Source of the DNA: Tetramitus jugosus
Lineage: Eukaryota; Heterolobosea; Eutetramitea; Acrasida; Vahlkampfiidae
Direction: 5' to 3'
DNA: 64,000 nt
Assembly: GCA_937625935.1 (NCBI GenBank)
Contig: OW569345.1
Coordinates: forward strand, 186,001-250,000
Shown: positions 8,320 to 18,228 of the stretch, piece after piece
How positions within the stretch are numbered: the stretch's first letter is position 1
Layout of the letters: every line of letters starts with the position of its first letter
Program-made: the position numbers and the translations under genes
Notes under the pieces: generated by a model
Told to the model about the DNA's origin: nothing
The model's input: the letters and a program-made list of their open reading frames with translations, nothing else
Databases searched by the model: none

Positions 8320-9849
8320 TCAACTTTTACTACTTGTTCTTTGGTTGTATGCCCGAATTCGGTTGTACATTTTACTGCTCCTGTACATCAGAACCAGTCC
8401 TACAATAAATCCCAAGAGGCACAAACCTGTACATATGAGATAGGTAGCCTGATAGCACTTCTTTCCATAGCAGCTCTTTGATCCTTCTTTCGAATTTGCT
8501 TTGTAAATTGCGCTCGCAAGCAATGTGGCCAACAGGTAAGAGCCTAGAGATGGTGCCAGACAAGCAACACGAAAGGTAATCGAGAAGTACTTTTGTCCAA
8601 ATCGTTCAGATAGGTAACTCGGAATCATGGCATATAGAGCACCGTTCATAAATCCTAAACAAGCAACTAACGGATGCATCATTCGAAGCGTGGAAAAAGA
8701 AAATCCATAGTGGATCAATCCGATGCACAAGGAGGCACAGTTCAATAGCGTCATTCGGGTCACATGACGTGCAAGTTTATCACTCACCCAACCAGCAATA
8801 ATTCGACCCACACAGTTTGAAAATGAAAAAAGGAGAATCATAACGTTTTGTGATCCCTTCTTTGCACCCAACGACAGCACAATCGATCCTAGATTATTAT
8901 TAATCACATAAACGCTGCCTACACCGGAGAAGAACACAATGAACAACAACCAAAAGTCCAATGTGAACAACACTTGTATTGGATTGACCTCTCTAAAGAC
9001 CATATCCTTTGTTGTCACAATCTTTTGAATGCGCCTCTCCGATCCCTCCCTTTGAATCACGGCAAGTTCAGGGTGCTCTGTGGCAACGAATGGAGAAACT
9101 TCTGTCCCATAAGAGTTTGATTGGTAGTATAGAACAGGTTGAGACACTTCCAAGTCAGAACCTGATGTGCTGTCACTTCTCAGAGGCTGTGTGAAACCTT
9201 GGATATTCAACGATTTTCCTTCGTCGTCAGAGCAAAGCTCTCCCATTCCACCTTCTTGAGGCACAATGTTCATGAAAATAGTAGAAACAATCGGAATACC
9301 CCCTGCGGAAATTGCCATAAACAACAAGAACTGGTTTAGATCCCTCTTGAATACAATCGAGAATATACTTGTAAAGATCGCGGCGGAGATTGCGAGAAAA
9401 GATGCCATAGCTCCCACTACTCTTCCTCTACTTGCATGACTAAAGTTCACAATATTGGTTGAGAGTGCTGCTGTGTAAGCAGTGGACGCGCCATTTTGCA
9501 TCACCATGAAAAACAGACCCATGACCACAAAATTGACCGATATCCACTTTACAGCACCACAGTAAATCAGAAAGTAGCCAAGAAACATCAAGAATCCCGC
9601 CAATAAACAACTAGGCCTAGTTCCAGCAAAATTGTAAAATAAAGAGCCAAGAACAGCCAAGTTACCACCAACGTTGGCCATGGTTCCCACCATATTAATC
9701 TCATACTGTGTGAAATCCAATTGTTCCTTGAGAGAGGGAGCAATTGCTGAAAACATGTAGCTCACACCACTAACCGTACACATGAGAAGGCCAAAAACAA
9801 ATGTAAACCATTTGTTCACTGTGAGTGTGGGTAATTTAAACCTTGTCAT
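8320..9849 (-). CDS. MFS transporter, nodulin-like family
   Basis: Major-facilitator membrane transporter of 509 aa. The start is taken at the ATG (MTRFKLPTL); the open frame continues upstream only from a non-ATG codon. The first half opens with KWFTFVFGLLMCTVSGVSYMFSA and APSLKEQLDFTQYEINMVGT, the N-terminal signature of Nodulin-like MFS proteins. A long hydrophilic loop (about residues 200-290, with VPQEGGMGELCSDDEG) divides it from a second half of about six helices starting VLFTLDFWLLFIVFFSGVG. GRIIAGWVSDKLARHV is the conserved loop between helices in the second half. Hydrophobicity suggests about 12 transmembrane segments. The substrate cannot be read from the sequence; relatives include proposed monocarboxylate and metabolite carriers. 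No intron is needed. Confidence 0.82.
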   Translation of the reverse strand: MTRFKLPTLTVNKWFTFVFGLLMCTVSGVSYMFSAIAPSLKEQLDFTQYEINMVGTMANVGGNLAVLGSLFYNFAGTRPSCLLAGFLMFLGYFLIYCGAVKWISVNFVVMGLFFMVMQNGASTAYTAALSTNIVNFSHASRGRVVGAMASFLAISAAIFTSIFSIVFKRDLNQFLLFMAISAGGIPIVSTIFMNIVPQEGGMGELCSDDEGKSLNIQGFTQPLRSDSTSGSDLEVSQPVLYYQSNSYGTEVSPFVATEHPELAVIQREGSERRIQKIVTTKDMVFREVNPIQVLFTLDFWLLFIVFFSGVGSVYVINNNLGSIVLSLGAKKGSQNVMILLFSFSNCVGRIIAGWVSDKLARHVTRMTLLNCASLCIGLIHYGFSFSTLRMMHPLVACLGFMNGALYAMIPSYLSERFGQKYFSITFRVACLAPSLGSYLLATLLASAIYKANSKEGSKSCYGKKCYQATYLICTGLCLLGFIVGLVLMYRSSKMYNRIRAYNQRTSSKS

Positions 9850-10263
9850 TGGGTGGATGTGTTTGCTGATCACGTTCGTTGCTCTTCGTGTAATCGACCT
9901 TTCGAAGATTACGTGTCGCAACCAGATCTGTGTGTGAGTCCTAACAACTCCGCCTTTCGTACTTTAGCGAAAGCCAGTCAGTGTATTGGACAGGAATACA
10001 AGAAGAAGACCATCGCGTGCGATTCAAACTGGCTTAGAACCATTGTTGTTTCTTCACTACCTGAAGATTATGCTTATTAGCCACCTGTGACAACTTGAGC
10101 ACTTCTAAGAGGTGTCAAATTTTCGTGAATGTTATCCCATCCTTGGTGGTGTGATGTTGGTCGGTCTAATGAGTTGTTGATACTGTTTTTGGGAAACTAA
10201 AAGCTCATCTGAAAAATCACGCGCCCACACAAACACGAACAACAACAACAAAAAACAACAAAA
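9850..10263. other. Intergenic region, divergent promoters; AAC-rich leader
   Basis: Lies between the MFS gene and TMEM208, transcribed away from each other. The 40 bases before the TMEM208 ATG are almost pure CAA/AAC repeats, probably the 5' UTR. An open frame at 9853-10080 begins at GTG, matches nothing I know and is not called. Confidence 0.5.
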
Positions 10264-10872
10264 ATGGCCAAAGCAAACGAGAAGAAAAAGAATGTTCAGA
10301 ATCAAAAGATTTTGAACAATCACTTGATGATCTCACTTGGCATTTACGTTCTCTATGCCCTCTATCGTTTGATTTACCACTATTCTTCCCTGTCCAAGAC
10401 TGTCATGACACTGTTTGTCATGTCTACACTTGTTTTTGCCTATTCACTGAAATCCATTAAGAACAGTGCGGCTCCATTGATTGACGACAGAGGAAACATG
10501 ACTGTTCTCACTGATTTAACAAAAGTGAGTGGATCTCTGATGGAGTACCTGTTTGATATTGTTTATGTGCAATGGATTGTGTTGGTGTTGGGAATGTGGA
10601 GTGATAAGGTGTGGTGGTTGTGGGCCATTGTTCCACTGTTTGCAGTGTACAAGGTGTTGAGTTTTGTGTTGCCATTCTTGAGAGGTACAGGCGGTATTCC
10701 GGGAATGCCAGGTATGCCTACTCCTGGTATGATGATGAACAGAGGTAGCGGTGGTGGTGGTGCCAATGATGACAGTGATGACGATGGAGACGCAGCAGAC
10801 AAGAAGCGCTTGGACAAGAGACAGCGCAAGGAAGAAATGCAACAAAAGAGAATGAAGAATGTACGAATGTAA
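10264..10872 (+). CDS. TMEM208: TMEM208 / SND2-like ER protein-targeting factor
   Basis: Small ER membrane protein of the SRP-independent (SND) targeting route. The 202 residues follow the family plan. A basic, Asn/Lys-rich N-terminus (MAKANEKKKNVQNQKIL) is followed by a first hairpin of hydrophobic segments (LMISLGIYVLYALYRLIYHY and TLFVMSTLVFAYSL). A second pair comes next (VQWIVLVLGMWSDKVWWLWA and IVPLFAVYKVLSFVLPFL). The tail starts after a Gly/Met/Pro stretch and ends in DKRQRKEEMQQKRMK, like the basic KRQRRQERRQ end of animal TMEM208. The acidic tract (DDSDDDGDAADKK) before it is an extra. There is no intron. It converges on CCZ1, with only 64 bp between the two stops; AATAAA at 10925 is a likely polyA signal. 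Confidence 0.82.
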   Translation: MAKANEKKKNVQNQKILNNHLMISLGIYVLYALYRLIYHYSSLSKTVMTLFVMSTLVFAYSLKSIKNSAAPLIDDRGNMTVLTDLTKVSGSLMEYLFDIVYVQWIVLVLGMWSDKVWWLWAIVPLFAVYKVLSFVLPFLRGTGGIPGMPGMPTPGMMMNRGSGGGGANDDSDDDGDAADKKRLDKRQRKEEMQQKRMKNVRM

Positions 10873-10936
10873 AACTGTGTGGACCTCACAGAGCAATCTT
10901 GCATATCATCAATCTATTAATCAACAAATAAAATAT

Positions 10937-13021
10937 TCAGTCAAAACTGCTGTTTGTGTTTATTCCGCTTGGAGAATTGGGTTCTAGTCCATACAGGACG
11001 GAAGATGAGAGTGACCCAGGGACGCTCGACACTCCGGAATGGCCACTGTTACTGCTGGTGCTGCTACTGGATGTGGAGAAGAAAATGTTGGTAATCTTGT
11101 GTACTTGATCATTGATCTCGACCAGAGAGTAGTTCTTTTGATCAAATACGAGGTAGAACTCTCGCTGTCCAAAGTACTTTCCAACGACCCATGAATCCTT
11201 TTTCACCTTGACAATGCATTCACTCAGATTGTTATGATTCTCGCTCGTAATAAACATGCGATGCATATCGGCGACGACATTCCACTCGTGCATGAGCTTT
11301 GGATTGTTGTACACACCCGAACTCTTGACAGCCAGATTACTGTGATTGAAATAAACGTACTTGTATGTTTCATCAAATGTTCCCACTTTGCTTAGAATCG
11401 ATGGACCGCTGGACACATCGGCACTTGCATTTGCAAACGCTATAGACAATCTCTTGAACTCCCTGTCGAGCAATGCCTTCAAACTAAAGTAGAATTCGAT
11501 ATCACCGAGTGCTCTTGGTCGAACGAGCAACGCAATATGAAACTTACCGAACCGATAAACAATCAAATGAAACTTTGCAATCTTGTCATGCAATTTCAGG
11601 TACAATCGAGGTGCAGAGAACCGTGGTTGCTCATTGCTGTTCAGTGTTACTCCACTTGCATTTCCAGTGTACGTCTTTGAGAAATCAAGGTTCGTCGGTC
11701 CAGTAATAAACAATCCCTGATGATGAGAATGACTGCTTGACGATTGAGAACTACTACTGCTATTCGCATTCAACAATTTGATTCGCTCGTTAATTACTGT
11801 TGGCAGATATTTGGCAATGGTTTTCGCATGAGTGTGACTCAATCCATTACCTGTGAACGTTAAGAAACTTTCATAAAAGATGAGCGCCGCCTGAATCACC
11901 TTTTCTCTCTTTGCGTGCTCATTCTCATGATGGTACGAACTGATTTGTAATTGTCTCAGTTGATTCATTTGTTGTTGTACATGGGTCGATGGCGATAATT
12001 TTTGTTCTTCTTCATCTTCGTCGTCTTCGTCTCCTTCATCCGATTGTCCACTTCTGATGCCTCCACTCACTGCACCAACTAACTCATCATTATCATTATT
12101 GTCCTTCCTATTATCGCCATCACCATTTTCACCATCATTTCCATCTCTCTTCTTGTCAGCAATCAGTGAAGCAGCAGCACCATCCATTGTCATCAAATCA
12201 TTCTCAACAATAGGAAAATTAAACGAATGCATTGCACAGTTCATCAACGATTGCAAATGCAAGAAAAAGGTGCTCTGAACAGGCAAGAATCGAATTCCGT
12301 CCAACGCATAAAACAATGACAGCGGAACATACTGAGGCAACATTGTCTGTTGCTCCGTAATAACCTGTGCACTACCACTTGTCGTCGTGGTCGACGTACT
12401 ATGGTTCATCATTGGAAATTTGAGTGGCCATGCCTCACTTGACGTGTATCGCAACAAGAACAAGTCCAGCGTGTGTCTCAACACATCTGGTTTCCCCTCG
12501 TTTTGTTGAACAATTTCTTCCATGGGACCGTGGAACAATGCAAACGTATCATACACTGAAATCAACAATTTCTTGAGCAGCATGTACATTGGTGTTTGAT
12601 ACTCGTGATTCAACGTGTTCTTGCACTTGACACACAGTACCATGTGATAACCGGGTTCAGGCTCATAGAATGTTCGAATAAACAAATCACTAATCATACA
12701 GTGCAGTCCGTCATCTGCCACTTTTTCAATCAACAAGGAAGAATCTTGATTCTTGTTATTGTTACTATTATTGTTATTATTATTATTGTTACTATTATTA
12801 TTGTTGCTATTATGAGAGGGTCGAAAATTGGTCAAAAAATTGGCAGTGGCCTCAGCAAGACCCACCATGAGCATCTTGTCATTGTGTGAGCGAGTCTGAG
12901 GCAAAAAGCTCAAGAGTTTAAAGTGATCTTCTTCTTCTTTTTTTCCCATGAATTTACTGTTGAAGACATAGATGGAATCCATGCAAAAGAGAGGAAGCAT
13001 CGACGATGGATCACTGCTCAT
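10937..13021 (-). CDS. CCZ1: CCZ1, vacuolar fusion protein of the MON1-CCZ1 Rab7 exchange factor
   Basis: Subunit of the MON1-CCZ1 complex, which activates Rab7 on late endosomes and autophagosomes. It has 694 aa from the ATG at 13021; the frame upstream lacks another ATG. The N-terminal longin domain shows the family hallmarks DSIYVFNSKF, a hydrophilic stretch, then KMLMVGLAEATANFLTNFRP. GYHMVLCVKCKN matches the WMVMVV strand of human CCZ1. Middle longin-type strands include PRLYLKLHDKIAKFHLIVY and FHIALLVRP, and the C-terminal third contains YNNPKLMHEWNVV and FYLVFDQKNYSLVEIND. The protein is longer than animal CCZ1 (about 480 aa) because of Asn runs near residues 70-85 and an acidic Ser/Gln-rich insert around residues 280-370. 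MON1 is not in the window. Confidence 0.8.
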   Translation of the reverse strand: MSSDPSSMLPLFCMDSIYVFNSKFMGKKEEEDHFKLLSFLPQTRSHNDKMLMVGLAEATANFLTNFRPSHNSNNNNSNNNNNNNNSNNNKNQDSSLLIEKVADDGLHCMISDLFIRTFYEPEPGYHMVLCVKCKNTLNHEYQTPMYMLLKKLLISVYDTFALFHGPMEEIVQQNEGKPDVLRHTLDLFLLRYTSSEAWPLKFPMMNHSTSTTTTSGSAQVITEQQTMLPQYVPLSLFYALDGIRFLPVQSTFFLHLQSLMNCAMHSFNFPIVENDLMTMDGAAASLIADKKRDGNDGENGDGDNRKDNNDNDELVGAVSGGIRSGQSDEGDEDDEDEEEQKLSPSTHVQQQMNQLRQLQISSYHHENEHAKREKVIQAALIFYESFLTFTGNGLSHTHAKTIAKYLPTVINERIKLLNANSSSSSQSSSSHSHHQGLFITGPTNLDFSKTYTGNASGVTLNSNEQPRFSAPRLYLKLHDKIAKFHLIVYRFGKFHIALLVRPRALGDIEFYFSLKALLDREFKRLSIAFANASADVSSGPSILSKVGTFDETYKYVYFNHSNLAVKSSGVYNNPKLMHEWNVVADMHRMFITSENHNNLSECIVKVKKDSWVVGKYFGQREFYLVFDQKNYSLVEINDQVHKITNIFFSTSSSSTSSNSGHSGVSSVPGSLSSSVLYGLEPNSPSGINTNSSFD

Positions 13022-13164
13022 TGTTTGATTGAAATGATTGTAATATTGTTGTTGTTGTTGTTGTGCAATGCACTTGGAGTCAATTGATTTGTGTTGTTTT
13101 TTTTTGTTGGCCAAGTTGTAAGATGATGCTGTGTGTTTTTATCGTGAGTGAAAAAAGACCTTTT

Positions 13165-16052
13165 TCAAGGGTTGCGCTTTACTTGAATGGACAATTGAGT
13201 CATGAAATCTTCGAGGTTGACTGGTGACAGGTTCTTGGATGAGTCGATCTGTGAGATGATACTGTGAAGTGTTTTGCGATTCATGGTGTCATTGGATTTG
13301 TCTAATAGGACCTCGGATGCCGACTTGATCGTATTGGCATACTGATTCAGTGTTTCCTTGAGTTTGTGACTCTCACGGATGGCTTCTTCGCATCTCTGAG
13401 CCGTCTCGTGTCTCAATCTTTCCTTGATATCTACAGTGAGTTTTAACTCTTCGTTTTCGCTCTTGAGTTTCTGAATCATATCCAAAAGCTCTTGCTGCGA
13501 GTTCTTGTTGGTGTCAGTGGCAGTGGGAGTAGGTGCATGAGTCACCAGTGGAGCTGATGATGATAGCTGTGATTCGAGCATTGCCATCTCTCGAGTCATT
13601 CTATCAATCTTCTCATCCCGTTCCGATAGCTCCTTGCGATACTGTGACATTCTTTGATAGTTCTCTGATGACAAGTATCCACTGCTACCTAGTCTAGGTG
13701 AGGTGGAAGGGGAGGGAACAGGTGAGTCACTCTCACTTCTCACAGATGAAGATCGAGAGTGGAACATGGCAGCACCAGTCTTATTGTTCGCACTATGGTA
13801 GCTAGAGATTTGGAACGAGGTATCATCTGCTTCGTTCAGTGAGAACTCCATCTGATGAAACATTTGCTTGTCATCCAGAGTTGTCTCATACATTTTGAGG
13901 ATGCCCTGTCCCAATGAATGACCACACAAACTCTGTATCGATTCCAGATCAACATTCTGAATCTCGTGTGGATTGTCAATGCTAGGCAGATTGGTGTCCA
14001 TTAGAGAGCCATGGTTAAAACTGTGGGTCATTTGACTACCTGGCACCTTCTCCTGCAGTCCAGGTATGACATTTGGTGGCAAGAATCGAGAAAAATACTT
14101 ATCAAAATGAGCTCGATTCGTTGCTTCTTCCTCTCGCAGTGCCTGCAATCGATCAGTGTACTTGGTTGCCTCTGATGCGAGCTTACGCAAAAAGTTTCTC
14201 CTTCTCAACACTTCAACCAGTGACAAGGAGTATGCGCCTGGAAAATAATGAACAAGCTCAATGTGGGCAAACTTTCCAACAATACTTCTCAATATAGAAG
14301 CATAAACAGGCATCTTCCGTGATAAGCGCTTAATATTGTATTGAATCAATGAAATGTTTCGCAGTCGATCAAAAAGATCTCGGCTCAACACTACCTTGGA
14401 CTCCATGCAATCGTTCAAAATAATCTCAAGAAGTTGATCAAACTCCCTCATCTTCCGCACATTCTTCTCGTGCACTTCAACAGTCGAAGTGAGTGTAGAG
14501 CTATTGTGAGTTGTTTTCTGCTTCATAATCATATCAATCAAAATATTGTAGTCGGTACTAATAGTCTCTACAGTAATTTTCTCGTTTTGAACGGTGATTG
14601 CAGCTTGTTTCAAAAATTCTGATAATTGCCTAAAACTGTTGTCATCATTCAATTGAGTGTGATTTGTTAATGTCGTTTTGTTCATGTAATATGAATGACA
14701 CTCAAACAAACAAAGTACATACTTGACAATGGGGCTGTTCATGTTCTCTCGCTCAACTGATTTTTCAATCGTGCTCATAAGGTCGATTCCCTGTTGTAAC
14801 TTGTCACCGAACATTTCCAATTCTCTTTGACACTTTGGTACCCATTGCCTCAACTGTTTCTCAGGAACACAGTCCAATAATGTCTGTTTGCTTGGTGTCT
14901 TGAGCTTTGGATGAAGCTCAATTGTGGATAACCGAGTCATGTCACTATCGAACGACGATATCAATTTTTGAAAGCGTTGTTCATGCTTTTGAAACTTTGA
15001 CAGGAATCCCTTGAATGATGCCAAAATGTTGCTATTTTCATCACCAAAAGAAGAGTCAGCTAATCAGAATCCTCACATCAAACACAACTTTACATGACAA
15101 GAAAACAAATGATGCAACACAATAATACAGCAGTAAAGAATACATACTTTGCATGACCATTGAGATTCGCATAGGAACAAGTAATTGCCATTGCTTGATT
15201 CCTCTGTTCTTGAACCAATCGATTCAAAGCTTCAAACTTTAATTTTCCATTGGAGAGAGCGTGTTCTGCCTTCTTCAACAAGATGTGAATACTTCTCGTA
15301 CAGGACAATAACAACTGATGTTGCATTTGATGATCAGTCCTTGCACTTCCATCGTCATTCATTGTTGAACTACTACTATTGTTCTGATTGTTGTATTGTA
15401 ACAAAATGGGTGGGATTGGAATTTGTGATTCTTCCAAATCAGGCACAGCAAACAAGGATCGAATTGGTTCCATTGACGCTAAGAATTGATCATCCTCAAG
15501 TCGTTGTTGTTGTTGTTGTTGATTATTATTGGTGTTATTTACATCTGCATTTACATGTTGTTGTTGTTGTTCATTCATTTGTAGAAAAGTGGCTCTGTCG
15601 AACACAAAAATTTGCAATCCTTCTTCGATTGATGGTGATGGTGAAGAAGTAGCAGAGGAAGAGGAGGATGGTGAAGAGGATAATGGTGAAGGTGAACGAG
15701 ACTGTGATGGTGAGGATGATGATGATGATGATGGTGGCATGACGATGAGTGATGATGAAATTTGAGGGTAAATTGTTTGTTCGTCCTCCAATTTCATTCC
15801 ACTCATGCTCAACAAGATTTGATTCTGTAACGAAATGTTGCACATGTGTGCAATCCATTGCTTCAACCAAAATACAGTCATTGGTTTCATGTTGTTATTG
15901 TCAGAGATGGACGATGATGATGATGATGATGATGATTGTTGTTCATATTGTTGTTGATAGTGCTGTATGATGACATCAGAGTCTAATTGGTCGCCAGAAT
16001 GAGCGATATACACCCTAAACGTATGTTGTTGCTGTTGCTTGTGTTGTTTCAT
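13165..16052 (-). CDS. ATG11: ATG11/RB1CC1 (FIP200)-like autophagy scaffold
   Basis: Scaffold that assembles the ULK/Atg1 kinase complex. Exon 1 is 16052-15148 and exon 2 is 15031-13165; the 116-bp intron has GTATGT and TAG. The join gives YANLNGHANNILASFKGFLSKF and a 923-aa protein. The N-terminal part resembles the ubiquitin-like fold of FIP200 (TFRVYIAHSG, FWLKQWIAHMCNI, LLSMSGMKLEDEQTI), interrupted by Ser and Gln runs. The ATG17-like helical domain follows, with the marker FDKYFSRFLPPNVIPGLQEKVPG preceded by LRRRNFLRKLASEATKYTDRL. A coiled coil (ERDEKIDRMTREMAMLESQL, KLKSENEELKLTVD) ends the protein. The C-terminal claw domain of FIP200/ATG11 is not seen. The gene lies 143 bp upstream of CCZ1 in the same direction. 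Confidence 0.78.
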
Positions 16053-16840
16053 CTTGGTTGATTGTTGATTGTTGTTGTTGAAATTTTTTTTTCTCGCGTA
16101 TTTTTGATTTGGATTCGTTGTCGCTGCTGCTGAACGAACGAACACTGTCTAGGTTGGTTTTGTTGGATGTTGTTTGATTGTTGTGTGTATTTGGTTCTCT
16201 CACTATAGCTATCGGTATCTCTGCTACTATACTACTCTCAACAAAAAGTATTCAATATATTGTTGTTGTATTGTGAGTGCGAGAGTAAAAGAGGAGGTGT
16301 GTTGTTGGTGTTTTTTAGCTTTGAACAGCTGCTTTTAGTTTTTGTTTTGGCAAAGCTTTTGGGGGAACACCTTTTTTGGAGCGTGGCCAAGGTATGCGTT
16401 GAACTAGAGCTTTTTTGCAATCCTGGCTTCAGGTTTGCAGACAGTATGTATTGAAGTTACTTTGTGATTGTTGTTGTCTGTTTGTTATTGTGATTTCAAG
16501 CCAAAGGAATAATAGGATAAACCTTGAGGTTGAGTTTGTTTGAAGGCCTGATATCTGGCCAAGTATGGATCTGTAAAGACGTGAGTTGATGGAACTGTCA
16601 ACGAACAGATTTTTGTGTTCTACGCGGTGCTCACTTATTTGAAGTTTGTTTGCCTGTGCCAAAAAACGTAGAGACAAGAATCACCAGGTGTCAGAAACAA
16701 AACACAACAAGAAGATTAGAGTTTTGGAATGAGTTTGTTTGTCTTCCAGATGGAGATTGCATTCTCCGTTTGATGATATTTCCTATAGACATTCCCAGAA
16801 CGCGGAAAAGACTTATTGGCCGCACTCAACTTCAATATTT
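16053..16840. other. Intergenic region
   Basis: 788 bp between the ATG11-like gene (5' side) and the coiled-coil gene (3' side). The bases next to the ATG11 start form a (CAA)n-type leader. No coding region, tRNA or repeat was recognised in the remainder. Confidence 0.45.
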
Positions 16841-18127
16841 TTAGAGCGAAGACGCAGGAGATTTTTGCCTCTCCGAGTTTTGGGTCACAGAGGGTGACAG
16901 TTCTTCATGAAACAGCACGAATTTTCCAACTTGTTCACTGTTGGTTTGTCGTAACTGCATTTGTTCGTTCCTTGTTGACCTGTTGAGACGATTGATGTCG
17001 GCTCGTAATTGCTCAATATGGTCCGTGGAAGAGATGGAGGAAACGGAGGGAGAATTAGTTGAGACAGATGAGGCGATAGGCTCTTCTGCAGTGACCTGAC
17101 AGCTCGGTTTTTCGAGCTCCAATTCCCGTACGATATCACTCAATTGATTCTTCACACTGTTGTAAAATATTTCATCGGTGCAATGCTCTACCACCGTCAC
17201 AGGTTTCAAGTATTGAAGTTCATGAGCATGTCTTGTCTCCCTATTTTCGTTGATTAGTGTATGCAGAACGGTTTCTCGCTTTAATCCTCGCTTGGTTTCT
17301 CGACGCAATTGCCGCCTCAGAACTCCAGTCTCTCGTTTCAACTGACCAACCATTTCTCTCTTCTCACTAAAATACAATTGAGTTTGATTGTTCCATATTT
17401 TCTTGTTGCTCAAGTCAACTTTGAGCTTGGTGTTCTCCTCTGTTAGATCTTGAATAATCTGGCTTTGTTGCTTGCATAAATCAGTTTTCTCGACAAGTTT
17501 CCTCCTGGATTCCCGTACATCCTTGTGAAGAAATGTGTTGTCCTTTTCGAGTGATTTGAGCTGTGCCATCAGTGTATCCTTGTCTGTACAATCCAATGTC
17601 TCCTGTAGTTTGCTCTTCATGCTTGTTAACTCAGCTCGCACCTCCTTCAATTGATTTCTCAGAATTATATTCTTCTTTTCAAGCAAATTCTTTTGTCTCT
17701 GGTTATGCTTTAGTTGAGGCAACCAGTGAGTGTCTCTTTGAATCGTTAAATCTGCGACTTGATCCTCTAACTTCTCCAGGTATCCTTCCTCCTTTTCTAA
17801 TAGTTTTTCGTGTTGTCGTGCAATCTTTTTATCTTTTGCATCCATCATCATCTTCTGTTGTTGAATTTCCTCCTTCAATTGAACATTCTGAGACTCTAGC
17901 GTCAAGCAATATTCATCTACTCGCTTCTTGTCTTGTTGAAGAACATAGAATGCTCTTGCCAACTTTTTTAATTGTCCTGACTTCTTCTGGATCTCTTGTT
18001 CAGATTCTACAGTACGGATCGTGTAGTGAGACTTGTACTCTACCGGATATGCTTCAGTACCCGCAACATGAGAGTAGTTGGTCGGATATGAGCTCGAATT
18101 TGAATTCATAAGATTCTGGCTTGTCAT
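16841..18127 (-). CDS. Coiled-coil protein of unknown function
   Basis: 428 aa from the ATG at 18127 (MTSQNLMNSN). After about 45 variable residues, heptad-rich sequence runs for roughly 300 residues: SEQEIQKKSGQLKKLARAFY, LESQNVQLKEEIQQQK, KNIILRNQLKEVRAELTSMK, and RRKLVEKTDLCKQQSQIIQD. The segment GQLKRETGVLRRQLRRETKR is strongly basic. VTVVEHCTDEIFYNSVKNQL interrupts the coil, and a last short coil (EQLRADINRLNRSTRNEQMQ) precedes a Ser-rich end. I do not recognise the family; centrosomal, basal-body and cytoskeletal coiled-coil proteins look like this. Single exon. Confidence 0.7.
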   Translation of the reverse strand: MTSQNLMNSNSSSYPTNYSHVAGTEAYPVEYKSHYTIRTVESEQEIQKKSGQLKKLARAFYVLQQDKKRVDEYCLTLESQNVQLKEEIQQQKMMMDAKDKKIARQHEKLLEKEEGYLEKLEDQVADLTIQRDTHWLPQLKHNQRQKNLLEKKNIILRNQLKEVRAELTSMKSKLQETLDCTDKDTLMAQLKSLEKDNTFLHKDVRESRRKLVEKTDLCKQQSQIIQDLTEENTKLKVDLSNKKIWNNQTQLYFSEKREMVGQLKRETGVLRRQLRRETKRGLKRETVLHTLINENRETRHAHELQYLKPVTVVEHCTDEIFYNSVKNQLSDIVRELELEKPSCQVTAEEPIASSVSTNSPSVSSISSTDHIEQLRADINRLNRSTRNEQMQLRQTNSEQVGKFVLFHEELSPSVTQNSERQKSPASSL

Positions 18128-18228
18128 TTCTTCCTTTCTGTTCACTTCTTATCTAACGACCACTTGGATGCCCACTTTTTGGCGCTTCTGTAGAAATAGC
18201 GCTTTATTTTGGCGCGTGAATTTTGGAT

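Noticed and set aside
9853-10080. 75-codon plus-strand frame with a CSSC motif upstream of TMEM208
   Set aside because: It starts at GTG, overlaps the promoter of the MFS gene and matches no family I know; a single CxxC is not enough.
15480-15960. Dense CAA/GAT-type trinucleotide runs as a possible satellite or CRISPR-like array
   Set aside because: They encode Gln, Asn and Ser runs within exon 1 of the ATG11-like protein, and there are no spacers or regular repeat units.
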